A DNA stretch of 38,745 nt from JAGQOZ01 sp041399205 (GCA_041399205.1 JAWKTK010000039.1:1-38745); one strand, 5' to 3'. Numbered from the stretch's first letter, positions 10,116-18,001 are shown. Notes: generated by a model from the sequence alone, not told the origin. Program-made: numbers and translations.

Positions 10116-11175
10116 CGTCGAAGAACTTTCGCAACAAGTCAGCATCAATCTCGAACTGCTCGCCGACGTGGATGCACCACCACTGAACGTCCACACGGTC
10201 GGGGAGTACGTGTACTGCAAGCGCGCCGGAACGATCGCCTTTGAAAGTGGCGTGGAAGCCGCTGGCGATGTTCCACTACCGCCGGCGCTCGGTGGTCTCC
10301 CGTGGCATGACCTCGACCGCCTGCGAGCACGGAAAAGTGAACTGCTCGAGTACGTCAAAATTCCCATCGCCTGCAACGTCGGCGTGTGGGTACTGCTGCT
10401 GTTGGTCCGGCTCACACTGGGAACCATCTACGCGATGGGTTTGGCTCCGGCACTTTACTACTTTGGCCGCTGGTTGGTTGGGACGTTACGTGATCTGCAT
10501 AGGTTAACGATGCGGATTCGCGTCGCCGAGCAGGCCGCGCAGCAGGAGCCGAACTGGGACGAACGCCGAATCCAAAAGATCAACTATTGGGGCTTGGTTC
10601 GCGCAGGCTTCGTGGTCGAAGAAAAAGACAATTTGGTCGACCGCCAACTCGGTTTGTCGGGCTGTCCCTGGCGCGTGTTGCATCGCGAGAACCGCGTCTA
10701 TCCGGTCCTGCGGGTGTCGACCACTCAGGACAGTGGCGAGTTACGACGCTACGGTCAACTTCGAGATTCCCAACTGGCCAAGATGGCCGCGTATTCCCAC
10801 TTGCTGCATCTGTGCGAACGTGCCGAGAGCTCTTGGGCAATCGTGTTGCTGGATGCGTCCGATGAAGGCTTTGCGATTCCTGTCAACGACAAAGCGTGGT
10901 CGCTGTTTCGGGAAGGTATTGCCCTGGCTCGGCGAGAAATCCGCTGGCTGCAGCAGGACCCACGACGTACGCCAGAACCCAACGAAAACGCCTGTCGTCG
11001 CTGTCCGCTGGCCGAGCAAACCGAATACAAAACCAAACCCAAAAGTGCCACGGCACTAGCCGAACCAAGATCGTTCACCACGACCACGCAGTTAGGCAAA
11101 TCGTTTCACTGCACGTGTGGGGATCGCTTTGCGTGGTTGCCACCCCACGAGAAAAACTTCCGACTTGGCCTTTAA
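10105..11175 (+). CDS. Cas4/RecB-like fold protein with membrane hairpin and degenerate nuclease site
   Basis: 356 residues. EYVYCKRAG near residue 38 resembles the first Cys motif of Cas4 (YLYCPR), and CRRC (287, 290) resembles its C-terminal Fe-S cysteines, with CTC at 326-328 beyond. QLAKMAAY (223-230) matches the QxxxY motif IV of PD-(D/E)XK nucleases. However, the expected GxxD reads GLSGCPW (Asp replaced by Trp189), and the expected ExK strand reads VYPVLRVS, lacking both Glu and Lys. A hydrophobic pair of helices (~84-124) is inserted between the Cys motif and the core. I read it as a membrane-tethered, probably inactive relative that may still bind DNA or an Fe-S cluster. It ends the six-gene overlapping chain. 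The family match is by motif only. Confidence 0.6.
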   Translation: MTTSVEELSQQVSINLELLADVDAPPLNVHTVGEYVYCKRAGTIAFESGVEAAGDVPLPPALGGLPWHDLDRLRARKSELLEYVKIPIACNVGVWVLLLLVRLTLGTIYAMGLAPALYYFGRWLVGTLRDLHRLTMRIRVAEQAAQQEPNWDERRIQKINYWGLVRAGFVVEEKDNLVDRQLGLSGCPWRVLHRENRVYPVLRVSTTQDSGELRRYGQLRDSQLAKMAAYSHLLHLCERAESSWAIVLLDASDEGFAIPVNDKAWSLFREGIALARREIRWLQQDPRRTPEPNENACRRCPLAEQTEYKTKPKSATALAEPRSFTTTTQLGKSFHCTCGDRFAWLPPHEKNFRLGL

Positions 11176-11240
11176 CCGTCGGCCGCTACCACACGAAAAC
11201 AGATTACCAACACGGCCTTTAATCGTCGGCCATTACCGCA
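11167..11240 (+). repeat. Two 27-bp direct repeats 47 bp apart
   Basis: Copies at 11167-11193 and 11214-11240 begin GGCCTTTAA, then C/T, then CGTCGGCC, and differ at 4 of 27 positions. Each copy has GGCC at both ends of its first half, giving a small inverted repeat. The first copy contains the stop codon of the upstream gene. They sit in the 165-bp gap before the transfer-like module, a position suiting an operator or an iteron/nic-type site. A shorter ACTGGAACA pair follows at about 11239-11261. Confidence 0.7.
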
Positions 11241-11340
11241 CTGGAACACCAACTGGAACAACTAATGATTTCATGCGAACACCGTGCTCGATCCAATAGA
11301 CGCAAAACAATTAGCGATTTTGTAGCCAAGAGACCGACGC

Positions 11341-11976
11341 ATGCGGATTCGCTTGAGCCAACGCGATCAACAAATCCTGGAAACCTTGGCGACCAAGTTG
11401 CGGTTGCTGAGCCAATCGCAACTTAGCCGACATTGGTTCGCTGCTGACACGGCGAACGCACGTCGCCGTTTGAAACAACTAGCGGAATTCGGACTGGTGG
11501 AACGTATCACGGTTCGCGCCCGGCCACTGCCGAATCTAGATCGTCCCATTATTAGCTGGCGACCGGGGCAAACCACTCCGGACTTTGGCAAGGCATCGTA
11601 TGCCTGTCGAGTGCGTTGGCGACCGTTACCCGTGCAAACGATGGTGGCCTATGTCGCGACCGAGTTTGCCGCCAGCCAGTTTGGCGGCGTAAGGCGACAC
11701 GGCATCACCAAACACTTTCAAGTCACGCACGACTTGGGAGTGAGCGAAATGTGGCTGACATTGTCACGTCAATCTCCTCGATGGGCAGATGCCTGGCGAG
11801 GCGAAGACGTGATGGCTGCAACTCGGTACAGACAGAAATTACCAGACGCATTCATCGTTAACGCCAATGATGAAGTGGTCTGTGCCCAAGAATTTGGCGG
11901 CACCTACAGCCGCGAACGGATTCGAGACTTTCACTTCGACAATCAAGCACGAAACCTGAGTTATCAACTGTGGTGA
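11341..11976 (+). CDS. Replication-relaxation-like winged-helix protein (1 of 4)
   Basis: 211 residues. It opens with RLSQRDQQILETLATKLRLL and continues QSQLSRHWFAADTANARRRL and KQLAEFGLVERI. This is the winged-helix pattern (few residues, then the helix pair, then RRLxxLxxxGLVER) seen at the N-terminus of the replication-relaxation family (Replic_Relax, PF13814), members of which act in plasmid replication or mobilisation. The remainder (W-R-P-rich middle, PDAFIV near residue 175, EFGGTYSRERI) fits the family's C-terminal part. It is the first gene of a set leading into the coupling ATPase, with 4 bases before the next start. Inferred role: recognising DNA at the element's transfer or replication site. 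No catalytic Tyr/His triad was identified. Confidence 0.65.
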   Translation: MRIRLSQRDQQILETLATKLRLLSQSQLSRHWFAADTANARRRLKQLAEFGLVERITVRARPLPNLDRPIISWRPGQTTPDFGKASYACRVRWRPLPVQTMVAYVATEFAASQFGGVRRHGITKHFQVTHDLGVSEMWLTLSRQSPRWADAWRGEDVMAATRYRQKLPDAFIVNANDEVVCAQEFGGTYSRERIRDFHFDNQARNLSYQLW

Positions 11977-11980
11977 GCGA

Positions 11981-12679
11981 ATGACCAACGAAATTCCAGG
12001 CCGTATGACAACGCTACGGCGGCAAATTATCGAGCACGTGGCACGCAACGAACTATCGACTAACGCTGTCGTTCAATCGTTGTTTTTTGCCGGATGTCAC
12101 CCCTCCACCACCACGCGCTGCACTGCAGATCTGGTCGCTCAACAATGGCTCAACTCCTACACCTTGCTCCATCCGCAATCGTATCTGCGACTAGGACGTC
12201 GAGGAGCCAGAGCGTTTGGACGTTCGTCACACGCCACCGAACCGCTCGGTCCACAAGCGTTGCCCAAGCAGATGGCAGTTCTGCGTTATGTCACGTCAGC
12301 ATCAGGGACCGTGGTGCGTTTACTGCGGACAGAACTGCAAGCTCGCTACGACTGGATGCCGCCGGTGTTTCAGGCGACTCCGCACTGTCTACGTCGTTCG
12401 ACGGAAGGCGACTTATTAGAACTCATCCGAGTCGATTTTGGCGGCACGGCCGACTACCAAGTGCGTGCCTGTCGCAAATTCGTCGCGGCTCGCTTGCAGG
12501 TCGCCGGTTACCGTCAATTGCTGCGAGAGCGTTCGCTGCAAATGGTGATGGTCACCACTACGAAGGAGCGTGCCAAGCGTATCCAGGCGTCTCTGGATCG
12601 TTCGTCTTGGCCAGCCGAATTGTCGTTTCGGTTGGCTGTATTCACTGACTTGTTGTCACTCTTTCCGAAACCTCGTTAA
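11981..12679 (+). CDS. Replication-relaxation-like winged-helix protein (2 of 4)
   Basis: 232 residues. The N-terminus (RQIIEHVARNELSTNAVVQS, then TTRCTADLVAQQWLNSY) again has the layout of a winged helix with a trailing wing. The C-terminal part has RKFVAARLQVAGYRQLL and MVMVTTTKERAKRIQASL, a helix-then-strand pattern found in replication-relaxation proteins (YRELLR..., then a V-x-V-T-strand with RxxR). Start at 11981 lies 4 bases after the previous stop; 17 bases separate its stop from the coupling-protein gene. Probably a diverged partner of the 11341 gene, perhaps forming a heteromer. Resemblance is weaker than for the first copy. Confidence 0.55.
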   Translation: MTNEIPGRMTTLRRQIIEHVARNELSTNAVVQSLFFAGCHPSTTTRCTADLVAQQWLNSYTLLHPQSYLRLGRRGARAFGRSSHATEPLGPQALPKQMAVLRYVTSASGTVVRLLRTELQARYDWMPPVFQATPHCLRRSTEGDLLELIRVDFGGTADYQVRACRKFVAARLQVAGYRQLLRERSLQMVMVTTTKERAKRIQASLDRSSWPAELSFRLAVFTDLLSLFPKPR

Positions 12680-12696
12680 ACCAAGAGGAGAATTTT

Positions 12697-15291
12697 ATGT
12701 TTCGCGATTCCTTCCGCATCCCCGTGGGTAATCAAGTTCGACTGGACCGGTTGCCCAAGTTGAAGCTCCCGTTCGAATTCCCGTCACTGGCCGACACTCG
12801 AGCCGGCTTCCGCAAGGCCTTGAAACGATTGCTGATTACTTTGTTGCTCATTGACGGCGGGGCGCTGGTCACTCGCTATTGCATGAGAATGGAGCTCGAT
12901 TCCTATTTTGCGTCATTGGTGACATTGCTGCTGCCGGTGGTTCCCTTGGCCATCTTCATTGCGGCTACGACCGTGACGGCAGATGTAGCCACGATGTTTT
13001 TGGGTATCTTGGCATGCGGATTCATCGTCGTAACGACTGCCTTTTTGGGGCTTGTCTATCCTGTCAGCAGCTACATTTTGATGGCCGTGTTGCCAACCTT
13101 GTTTGTCATTCAGTTTGGTCGACACTGGATTGACCGTTGCACGGTCAGTCCTTTGGATAGCACGATCGCTACCCAAGAACGAACAGTACGACGCAGGCAG
13201 TTGTATCTTTACGCCATGATCCCTTTGCTGGCGGGATTCGCCGCCTACCGAATGTCGAATCCTCTGGTGCTGGTGTTTGTTGTGTGCCTGGTGGGCACCA
13301 TGAACATCGCGTTGGTGGCTTATTTGACGAAATGCAATCCGCTACGGATTGCTCTGGTCGCAATGACCTCGTGGTGCGGTTACGGGCATGCTGGGTTGGC
13401 GCCGGGAATCTGGCAAAGTCCAGTGGGTGATTTTGTTCAGCGAAATCGGCTGTTGCTACTTTCCACTTTGACGTTTACGGCGGCGTTTGAAGTGGGGCTA
13501 TTCCAAGCTAACATTGCGCCTTCCTTGTTGTCTCTGCTGACTTTGCCGGCGATCTTCTTCGCGGCGACACCTCTATTCGTCTCGCCCATGATTCTGGTCA
13601 ACGCCCATCGGCTGCGACGTAGCGTGAGCACGACCAATCCGTGGCGGACGATTGTTCGATCAATGCGTCAATCCGAAAACCCGACCATTCGTCAGGCGTA
13701 CTACAACGGCCAAGTGGCGTCCGACGGCATGCCTTTGCTGGTTGACCGTTCGGTCAAGAATCAACATGCCCACATCTTAGGAGGAACTGGAGGTAATAAG
13801 ACATCGAAGGGTGTCTGTCCCATGCTGGAGCAATCGATTGGATTTGGGGACGAGAGCATCGTCGTGATCGACCTCAAGGGAGATTCCAACGAACTCTTGG
13901 CGGCGAAGTATGCGGCGGCCAGGGAACTAAAGCAGCGAACTGGACAGATGATGCCGCTGAAGTACTTTTCGACCGAAAATGACCGATCGACCTATGGCAT
14001 CAAACTACTCGACAACGAAGTCTGGACAAGTCTCACCGTCAGCGAGCAGACCGACCTGATCTGCAGTGCATTAGGCGTTGATCATGGTACGGACTATGGA
14101 GCGGGTTACTTTAGTGCTGCCAATTCTGCCATCGTGCAGGCTGCCTTGACTGAGGACGAACGCAACGTGGTTGTGCTGGTTCAAGGAATACTCTCCAGCA
14201 GTCCGATTCGTTCGATTTCTGAGTTAGCGGAACGAACTCGTCAATTGCTGGAAAGCGGGCGAGACAGCGGATTGTCACAGGAAATCATGAAGGCCGGACG
14301 TCACGTCTACGAAGAGCTAAAGCGAGTAGCCTGCTATCCGCAGTTATCATTGCAAGGCACGGGACCGGAAGCCGACGCCGCCATCGACTTGGCATCGCTT
14401 TATCAGACGCCACAACTGTTGTACGTTCACTTGCCCACGATGATCAGTTCGCGTTCGGCACCGATCGTGGGCAGATTGCTGATTCGTATGTTGTTGGCCG
14501 CGGCAGCCAAAACAAACCGCAAATGTCGAGTGAGAATCTTCATTGATGAATTCCAGCGACTTTCGGCCCAAAGCTTGGATTACTTGTTCCAAATGGCCCG
14601 CAGTCTGGATACTTCCATCGTCGTTAGCAACCAGTCTCTGGAAGATTTGAAGTCACTTAAGTCGTCGTTGATTTCCACGATCGAAGCCAACTGTCAATAT
14701 CGTCAATGGTTCGACATTGGCAACCAGGAAGACTTGGATCGCGTGCTGCGTTGGGCGGGTCAGACGGTGGAAATGACCAGTTCTCGCATGGTTTCTGCGA
14801 ATGGGAACGAATCCCGCACAGAAACGGAAACGATCCTTCCGCGGATGTCAGTCAATGAAATCAATCTCACCGGCAGCGACAACGATTTAAGCATCGTGCA
14901 GATTGGAAAAGATCGCGGTTATGCACCCTTCGGTCGCTTTCCGTTCGTGGTTCGGTCTGACTACCACATTTCCGCCGAAGAATACCAACAACGCCGCAAA
15001 TTCCCTTGGCCGTCAGGGGATGCCGGTACATTCGTACCTCGAGAGTTCACTCAGCCGACTCTCGCAGAAACTCCACCACCACGACCGTCCATCGTCGTGG
15101 TGGAAGTTGATGGTGAAACCAGCGATGACGACCACGGTCGCGCCGACTCCGACGCCATCATTGACTTCTTCTTGCGTCAGGATGAAGCGATGAACGAGTT
15201 GTCTATCGATACGGATGACCCGAGTGACGCATCGTCCAACGAAGCAGATACATCCCGTGAATCGGCGGAGAAAGACGAGTCGGATGAATAA
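12697..15291 (+). CDS. VirD4/TraD-type coupling ATPase (T4CP-like)
   Basis: 864 residues. Several hydrophobic segments fill the first ~310 residues (e.g. LLITLLLIDGGALVT; LLLPVVPLAIFIAATTVTAD). The ATPase follows: HILGGTGGNKTSKG at about 358-371 is a Walker A variant with Lys and Thr kept and Asn for the last Gly. IVVIDLKGDSNEL then follows, and Walker B is FIDEF near 614-620, with SIVVSNQSLEDLKS as sensor-like strand. This is the TraG/VirD4/TraD arrangement in which DNA is pumped through the membrane during conjugation. The C-terminal ~90 residues are acidic and low complexity. A good SD (AGAGGAG) precedes ATG 12697. It is central to the island; with no VirB4 in view it may serve mobilisation by another system, or another DNA/protein-moving role. 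Confidence 0.85.
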   Translation: MFRDSFRIPVGNQVRLDRLPKLKLPFEFPSLADTRAGFRKALKRLLITLLLIDGGALVTRYCMRMELDSYFASLVTLLLPVVPLAIFIAATTVTADVATMFLGILACGFIVVTTAFLGLVYPVSSYILMAVLPTLFVIQFGRHWIDRCTVSPLDSTIATQERTVRRRQLYLYAMIPLLAGFAAYRMSNPLVLVFVVCLVGTMNIALVAYLTKCNPLRIALVAMTSWCGYGHAGLAPGIWQSPVGDFVQRNRLLLLSTLTFTAAFEVGLFQANIAPSLLSLLTLPAIFFAATPLFVSPMILVNAHRLRRSVSTTNPWRTIVRSMRQSENPTIRQAYYNGQVASDGMPLLVDRSVKNQHAHILGGTGGNKTSKGVCPMLEQSIGFGDESIVVIDLKGDSNELLAAKYAAARELKQRTGQMMPLKYFSTENDRSTYGIKLLDNEVWTSLTVSEQTDLICSALGVDHGTDYGAGYFSAANSAIVQAALTEDERNVVVLVQGILSSSPIRSISELAERTRQLLESGRDSGLSQEIMKAGRHVYEELKRVACYPQLSLQGTGPEADAAIDLASLYQTPQLLYVHLPTMISSRSAPIVGRLLIRMLLAAAAKTNRKCRVRIFIDEFQRLSAQSLDYLFQMARSLDTSIVVSNQSLEDLKSLKSSLISTIEANCQYRQWFDIGNQEDLDRVLRWAGQTVEMTSSRMVSANGNESRTETETILPRMSVNEINLTGSDNDLSIVQIGKDRGYAPFGRFPFVVRSDYHISAEEYQQRRKFPWPSGDAGTFVPREFTQPTLAETPPPRPSIVVVEVDGETSDDDHGRADSDAIIDFFLRQDEAMNELSIDTDDPSDASSNEADTSRESAEKDESDE

Positions 15292-15946
15292 TTCGCCCTT
15301 AATGGCGATTCCCCACTGGGCGCCGTGGAACGACTGCCAGCAAACGTGCCTGAGGTTTTTGACCGACGGCCCGTTTGCGGTGTCGCAGCGGCGTCTGGTG
15401 GGCTACTTACTGCGGCGCGGTTATGCGAAGTCAACCGTTCGCCGCTGCGTTGCACGTTTAGTTCGCACAGGTTGGATCACCTTGTTGCAAGAGCATGTCC
15501 TCACCGAAATACCGTCACGTCGCCAACCGCAGGTCGTACTTTCGCCCGACCAGTTGGCGAATTTCGATGTTCGTCGCGTACGAACGATTCGTCGTCACGC
15601 GTGTCGTTTACGCGGCACTACACACCAAATCGTGGCCGCCAGTAAACAGACTGCCAATCTGTTTGGCTGCCAACCGTATCAAACTCGCTCTTTGGAAGAG
15701 CGACAACAACGATTCGTATTCTCACACATCCTGCTGACATCCGACCAACGACAGCCGATGACGGATTGGCAGTGGGTAGTACCGTTCGGAGAGAACCAGC
15801 TGGGTGAAAGCCATGTCGACGGCTTACAAGTCGAAAGCAATTCCCACTCGCGCTTGCTTGGAGCTCTGTCGGTTCAAAGCATCAGAAGCTTGGAGCGGCT
15901 TGTCCAGATGGCGGTTACGAAACAACTTTTCCTGGAGCTCTGGTAG
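15284..15946 (+). CDS. Replication-relaxation-like winged-helix protein (3 of 4)
   Basis: 220 residues from ATG 15284, which lies 8 bases inside the coupling-protein gene; an in-frame upstream start at 15215 is less likely. The N-terminus has LRFLTDGPFAVSQRRLVGYL and STVRRCVARLVRTGWI, a winged-helix pattern like that of 11341 (helix, RRCVxRLxxxGW). The middle (QPQVVLSPDQLANF; RRHACRLRGTTHQIVAAS) and the end (SIRSLERLVQMAVTKQLFLE) fit a DNA-binding protein of the same group, but the resemblance is modest. It is coupled to the ATPase by overlap and is followed 2 bases later by the fourth copy, so all four probably serve the same DNA-processing step (inference). Confidence 0.5.
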   Translation: MNNSPLMAIPHWAPWNDCQQTCLRFLTDGPFAVSQRRLVGYLLRRGYAKSTVRRCVARLVRTGWITLLQEHVLTEIPSRRQPQVVLSPDQLANFDVRRVRTIRRHACRLRGTTHQIVAASKQTANLFGCQPYQTRSLEERQQRFVFSHILLTSDQRQPMTDWQWVVPFGENQLGESHVDGLQVESNSHSRLLGALSVQSIRSLERLVQMAVTKQLFLELW

Positions 15947-15948
15947 CC

Positions 15949-16689
15949 ATGCGAAAATCCAAGAAACGACCACGCGATTGGCACCCGATCGAGCTGAATA
16001 TGCTTCGGCACATCGGCCGGTATGGCATGACGAATGCAGAATTGCTATTCCAGGCCGGCGTGCGTGGTGTCGCCGACGTGAAGCAAGCTGCGTTCCGCCT
16101 GCAGGCACTGGTTCGCCGTGGTGATCTCGTCACCCACCGCCACCGCGAATTCGACTACTATTCCCTGGCCGGTGAGGCCCAAGCCAAGCTCACCATCCAG
16201 GGATATGAAACCATACCACCACCTCGTCACGCTCGCACGTTGCTAGAGCATTACGCCGCCCTAAAGTTTTGCTGCGGCATGCATCCCCGCAAACAGCGAC
16301 TGATGCGAAGCGAACTAGAACGACTCGGCCTGCAACATTTGGCCAACGGCAATCCGACCAAATACTACCTGAAGCATGACCAGGGAAACTTCACCTTAGG
16401 AGCGTTCCTGATTGATCGCTGCGAACGAGGTGACTGGAGACGCATCCTTCGTCGTATCGGCAAGTTCGCCGCACGATTGCAGAACGATGCTCAGCAAAAG
16501 ACGCTGCAGAGATTCCACTTCGAAATAACATTACTGACGGTATTTCCTGAGAAAGCCACAAGGCTGGCCGAGGCGTGCCAGGTATCCCGCGAACTGCGCG
16601 CAATGCCATATCCGCTTCGCTGCGTGGCGATACCCAGCCTACTGCCGTTCATCCGGCCGATGCCGGACCCCGCATTCCGTCCCTTTTAG
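15949..16689 (+). CDS. Replication-relaxation-like winged-helix protein (4 of 4)
   Basis: 246 residues. It opens with WHPIELNMLRHIGRYGMTNA and continues ELLFQAGV, AAFRLQALVRRGDLVTHR, then EFDYYSLAGEAQAKL. This is the classic pattern of a winged helix (helix, recognition helix RLxxLxxxGLV, beta-wing YYSLTxxG) used by replication-relaxation proteins. The C-terminal part is basic with HFEITLLTVFPEKATRLAEA, comparable to the VTxxxERA strand-helix of the 11981 gene. It begins 2 bases after the previous stop and closes the transfer-like set. A hairpin follows at 16743-16771. Confidence 0.6.
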   Translation: MRKSKKRPRDWHPIELNMLRHIGRYGMTNAELLFQAGVRGVADVKQAAFRLQALVRRGDLVTHRHREFDYYSLAGEAQAKLTIQGYETIPPPRHARTLLEHYAALKFCCGMHPRKQRLMRSELERLGLQHLANGNPTKYYLKHDQGNFTLGAFLIDRCERGDWRRILRRIGKFAARLQNDAQQKTLQRFHFEITLLTVFPEKATRLAEACQVSRELRAMPYPLRCVAIPSLLPFIRPMPDPAFRPF

Positions 16690-16742
16690 AGGGGCTGAAC
16701 TGCTCTTGGCCAATGAGCCGTAAACTTGGTCACCAAACCGTA

Positions 16743-16771
16743 TGCCGAAGGACTCTTGAAGAGCATCGGCA
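16743..16771 (+). promoter_or_regulatory. Nested hairpin upstream of the 16793 gene
   Basis: TGCCGA (16743-16748) pairs with TCGGCA (16766-16771), and inside it CTCTT pairs with AAGAG around one G. No T-tract follows, so it is not a simple terminator. It ends about 10 bases before the GGAGG of the next gene, and could control translation or stabilise the downstream transcript. Confidence 0.5.
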
Positions 16772-16792
16772 GAATTTGCTGGAGGAACAGCA

Positions 16793-17164
16793 ATGTTTAG
16801 ACGAGCACGTAGACGTAACCATAGGCGGAACAAGAAAGCACCCTTCATCGGGCGATTTTTCCGCCGCAGACTCGGATTGGAGCAAATTTGTGATCGTTGT
16901 TCCAGACTTTATCTCGATCGACCGATCCCCAAACCCGTCAAAGAGTTCCTCTCCGGATCAGCGATCGCTTCAATTTATGTTGAAGTCACAAACGGTCGCA
17001 AGCGACATCATGTCCAATTTGGTCGTAATGCCGCCGCGGGTCGTGAGTTAGTGGTGTCCAACTATGTTCAAGAAGAACACTTGGAAGACATCGCACGCGT
17101 TGCGTTGATGGCACGCAATTTCATTCGCGGGCAGAGATCTTCTCGATCTTATTCTCGCAAATAA
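16793..17164 (+). CDS. Small highly basic hypothetical protein
   Basis: 123 residues, not recognised. The first 30 residues are extremely Arg/Lys-rich (RRARRRNHRRNKK). A CDRC pair follows near residues 33-36, and then a segment with YVEVTNGRKRHHVQFGRNAA that looks like a short beta-sheet. The charge suggests nucleic-acid binding, and the single CxxC could form half of a metal site (inference). ATG 16793 is preceded by GGAGG at good distance. It stands alone between a hairpin upstream and a strong terminator at 17170-17197. Confidence 0.65.
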   Translation: MFRRARRRNHRRNKKAPFIGRFFRRRLGLEQICDRCSRLYLDRPIPKPVKEFLSGSAIASIYVEVTNGRKRHHVQFGRNAAAGRELVVSNYVQEEHLEDIARVALMARNFIRGQRSSRSYSRK

Positions 17165-17169
17165 CCCCT

Positions 17170-17197
17170 GGGAGTTGCTTCGGCAACTCCCTTTTTT
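17170..17197 (+). terminator. Rho-independent terminator
   Basis: A perfect 9-bp stem GGGAGTTGC with the stable tetraloop TTCG and GCAACTCCC, followed directly by six T. It ends the transcript of the 16793 gene and probably of the transfer-like module. Confidence 0.95.
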
Positions 17198-17216
17198 CAA
17201 CTGCATGTTGCAGTTG
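17198..17216. repeat. Second hairpin abutting the terminator
   Basis: CAACTGCA, loop TGT, TGCAGTTG is a perfect 8-bp inverted repeat starting right after the terminator's T-run. It is followed by ATTTTG. It could be an operator or leader hairpin for the gene at 17280. Confidence 0.6.
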
Positions 17217-17279
17217 ATTTTGTGTAACCAGCAAGATGGTTCGACTGGCGAACTAGCTTGCGCTTTGAAAGGAGGTGTC

Positions 17280-17567
17280 ATGGCAGAAGCGAAGAAACCT
17301 GCACATGATTTTCGATTAGGTCCAATCTACACAGCAATCTGGAGGAATCTGAAGCCCGACGACGAAGTCTGGTTCAACGTCACCATCACTCGGAGTTTCC
17401 AAGTGAACGGCGGTTGGCGTGAAACGACGACGTTTCGGCGAGATGATTTACCCATCGCTGCCAAAGCATTGGACATGGCGTACGCGTGGATCTGGTCTCA
17501 ATACGATGACCAGCAAACACCGACGTCGACAACACCAACCCAGAACCGAGTACGGAGGAGCGCATGA
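17280..17567 (+). CDS. Small WRN/RDDLP-motif protein (paralog 1 of 3)
   Basis: 95 residues. Shares the pattern G-x-I-x-x-A-I-W-R-N, W-F-x-V, W-x-x-T-T-x-F-x-R-D-D-L-P, A-K, D-M-A-Y-x-W-I-W-S with the products at 20346 and 20897. I have seen this kind of short protein in planctomycete genomes but know no function. The predicted fold is a few beta-strands and a C-terminal helix (inference), compatible with nucleic-acid or protein binding. A near-perfect SD (AGGAGGTG) at 17270-17277 fixes the start at 17280; the longer frame from 17175 is spurious. It overlaps the next gene by 4 bases (ATGA). Confidence 0.8.
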   Translation: MAEAKKPAHDFRLGPIYTAIWRNLKPDDEVWFNVTITRSFQVNGGWRETTTFRRDDLPIAAKALDMAYAWIWSQYDDQQTPTSTTPTQNRVRRSA

Positions 17568-17854
17568 GACCAATCTTCTTGCTAACTCCGCCTCGATTCG
17601 AATTGGGAAGTGTGTACGTCACCGCAGGCATCCGTCGTTCGGTTCATTCGGACGATTTGCTGCATGGATTCATGCGGCATGTGACGGGTGACTGGGGCGA
17701 TTTGTGCGAAGAAGATCGGCAAGCCAATGAGCAAGCGTGCGAAATTGGCACTCGAATTCTCTCTTCGTACACCGACCGAAATCAAGTGCGATTTTGGATC
17801 ATCACGGAAGCAGACCGATCTGCCACGACCGCCTTGCTTCCGGACGAGTATTAG
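17564..17854 (+). CDS. Mobile-element-associated protein, plasmid-related type
   Basis: 96 residues. The central and C-terminal sequence (HVTGDWGDLCEEDRQANEQA ... GTRILSSYTDRNQVRFWIIT, EADRSATTALLPDEY) closely resembles a small family often found on plasmids and integrative elements. Its hallmark is GDWGDLxEED ... ILSAY ... WIITEADRSxTTxLLPxEY. The function of that family is not known to me. It overlaps the 17280 gene by 4 bases, so the two are co-translated. A stem-loop follows at 17889-17914. The match supports the idea that this stretch is acquired DNA. Confidence 0.8.
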   Translation: MRPIFLLTPPRFELGSVYVTAGIRRSVHSDDLLHGFMRHVTGDWGDLCEEDRQANEQACEIGTRILSSYTDRNQVRFWIITEADRSATTALLPDEY

Positions 17855-17888
17855 GTGAATTCCTGAGGTTTCTTCAAGGTTTTACAAC

Positions 17889-17914
17889 GGGAGGAGAGAA
17901 GCGACTCTCCTCCC
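17889..17914 (+). terminator. Stem-loop, probable terminator
   Basis: GGGAGGAGAG (17889-17898) pairs perfectly with CTCTCCTCCC (17905-17914), and a short T-run follows a few bases later (17921-17925). The T-run is not directly adjacent, so termination may be partial. Confidence 0.65.
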
Positions 17915-18001
17915 CAAAGGTTTTTGTCAGTGTTCGACTTTCATCCACTTCGAACGTGCATTCTTCCGCTGAGGCGATTGCTTCAACGGGGAAATGAACT
18001 A

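Noticed and set aside
15215..15283. Earlier start for the third winged-helix gene
   Set aside because: The ATG at 15284 has a better upstream purine stretch and a short 8-base overlap typical of this island; the earlier start would give a long overlap with the ATPase tail.
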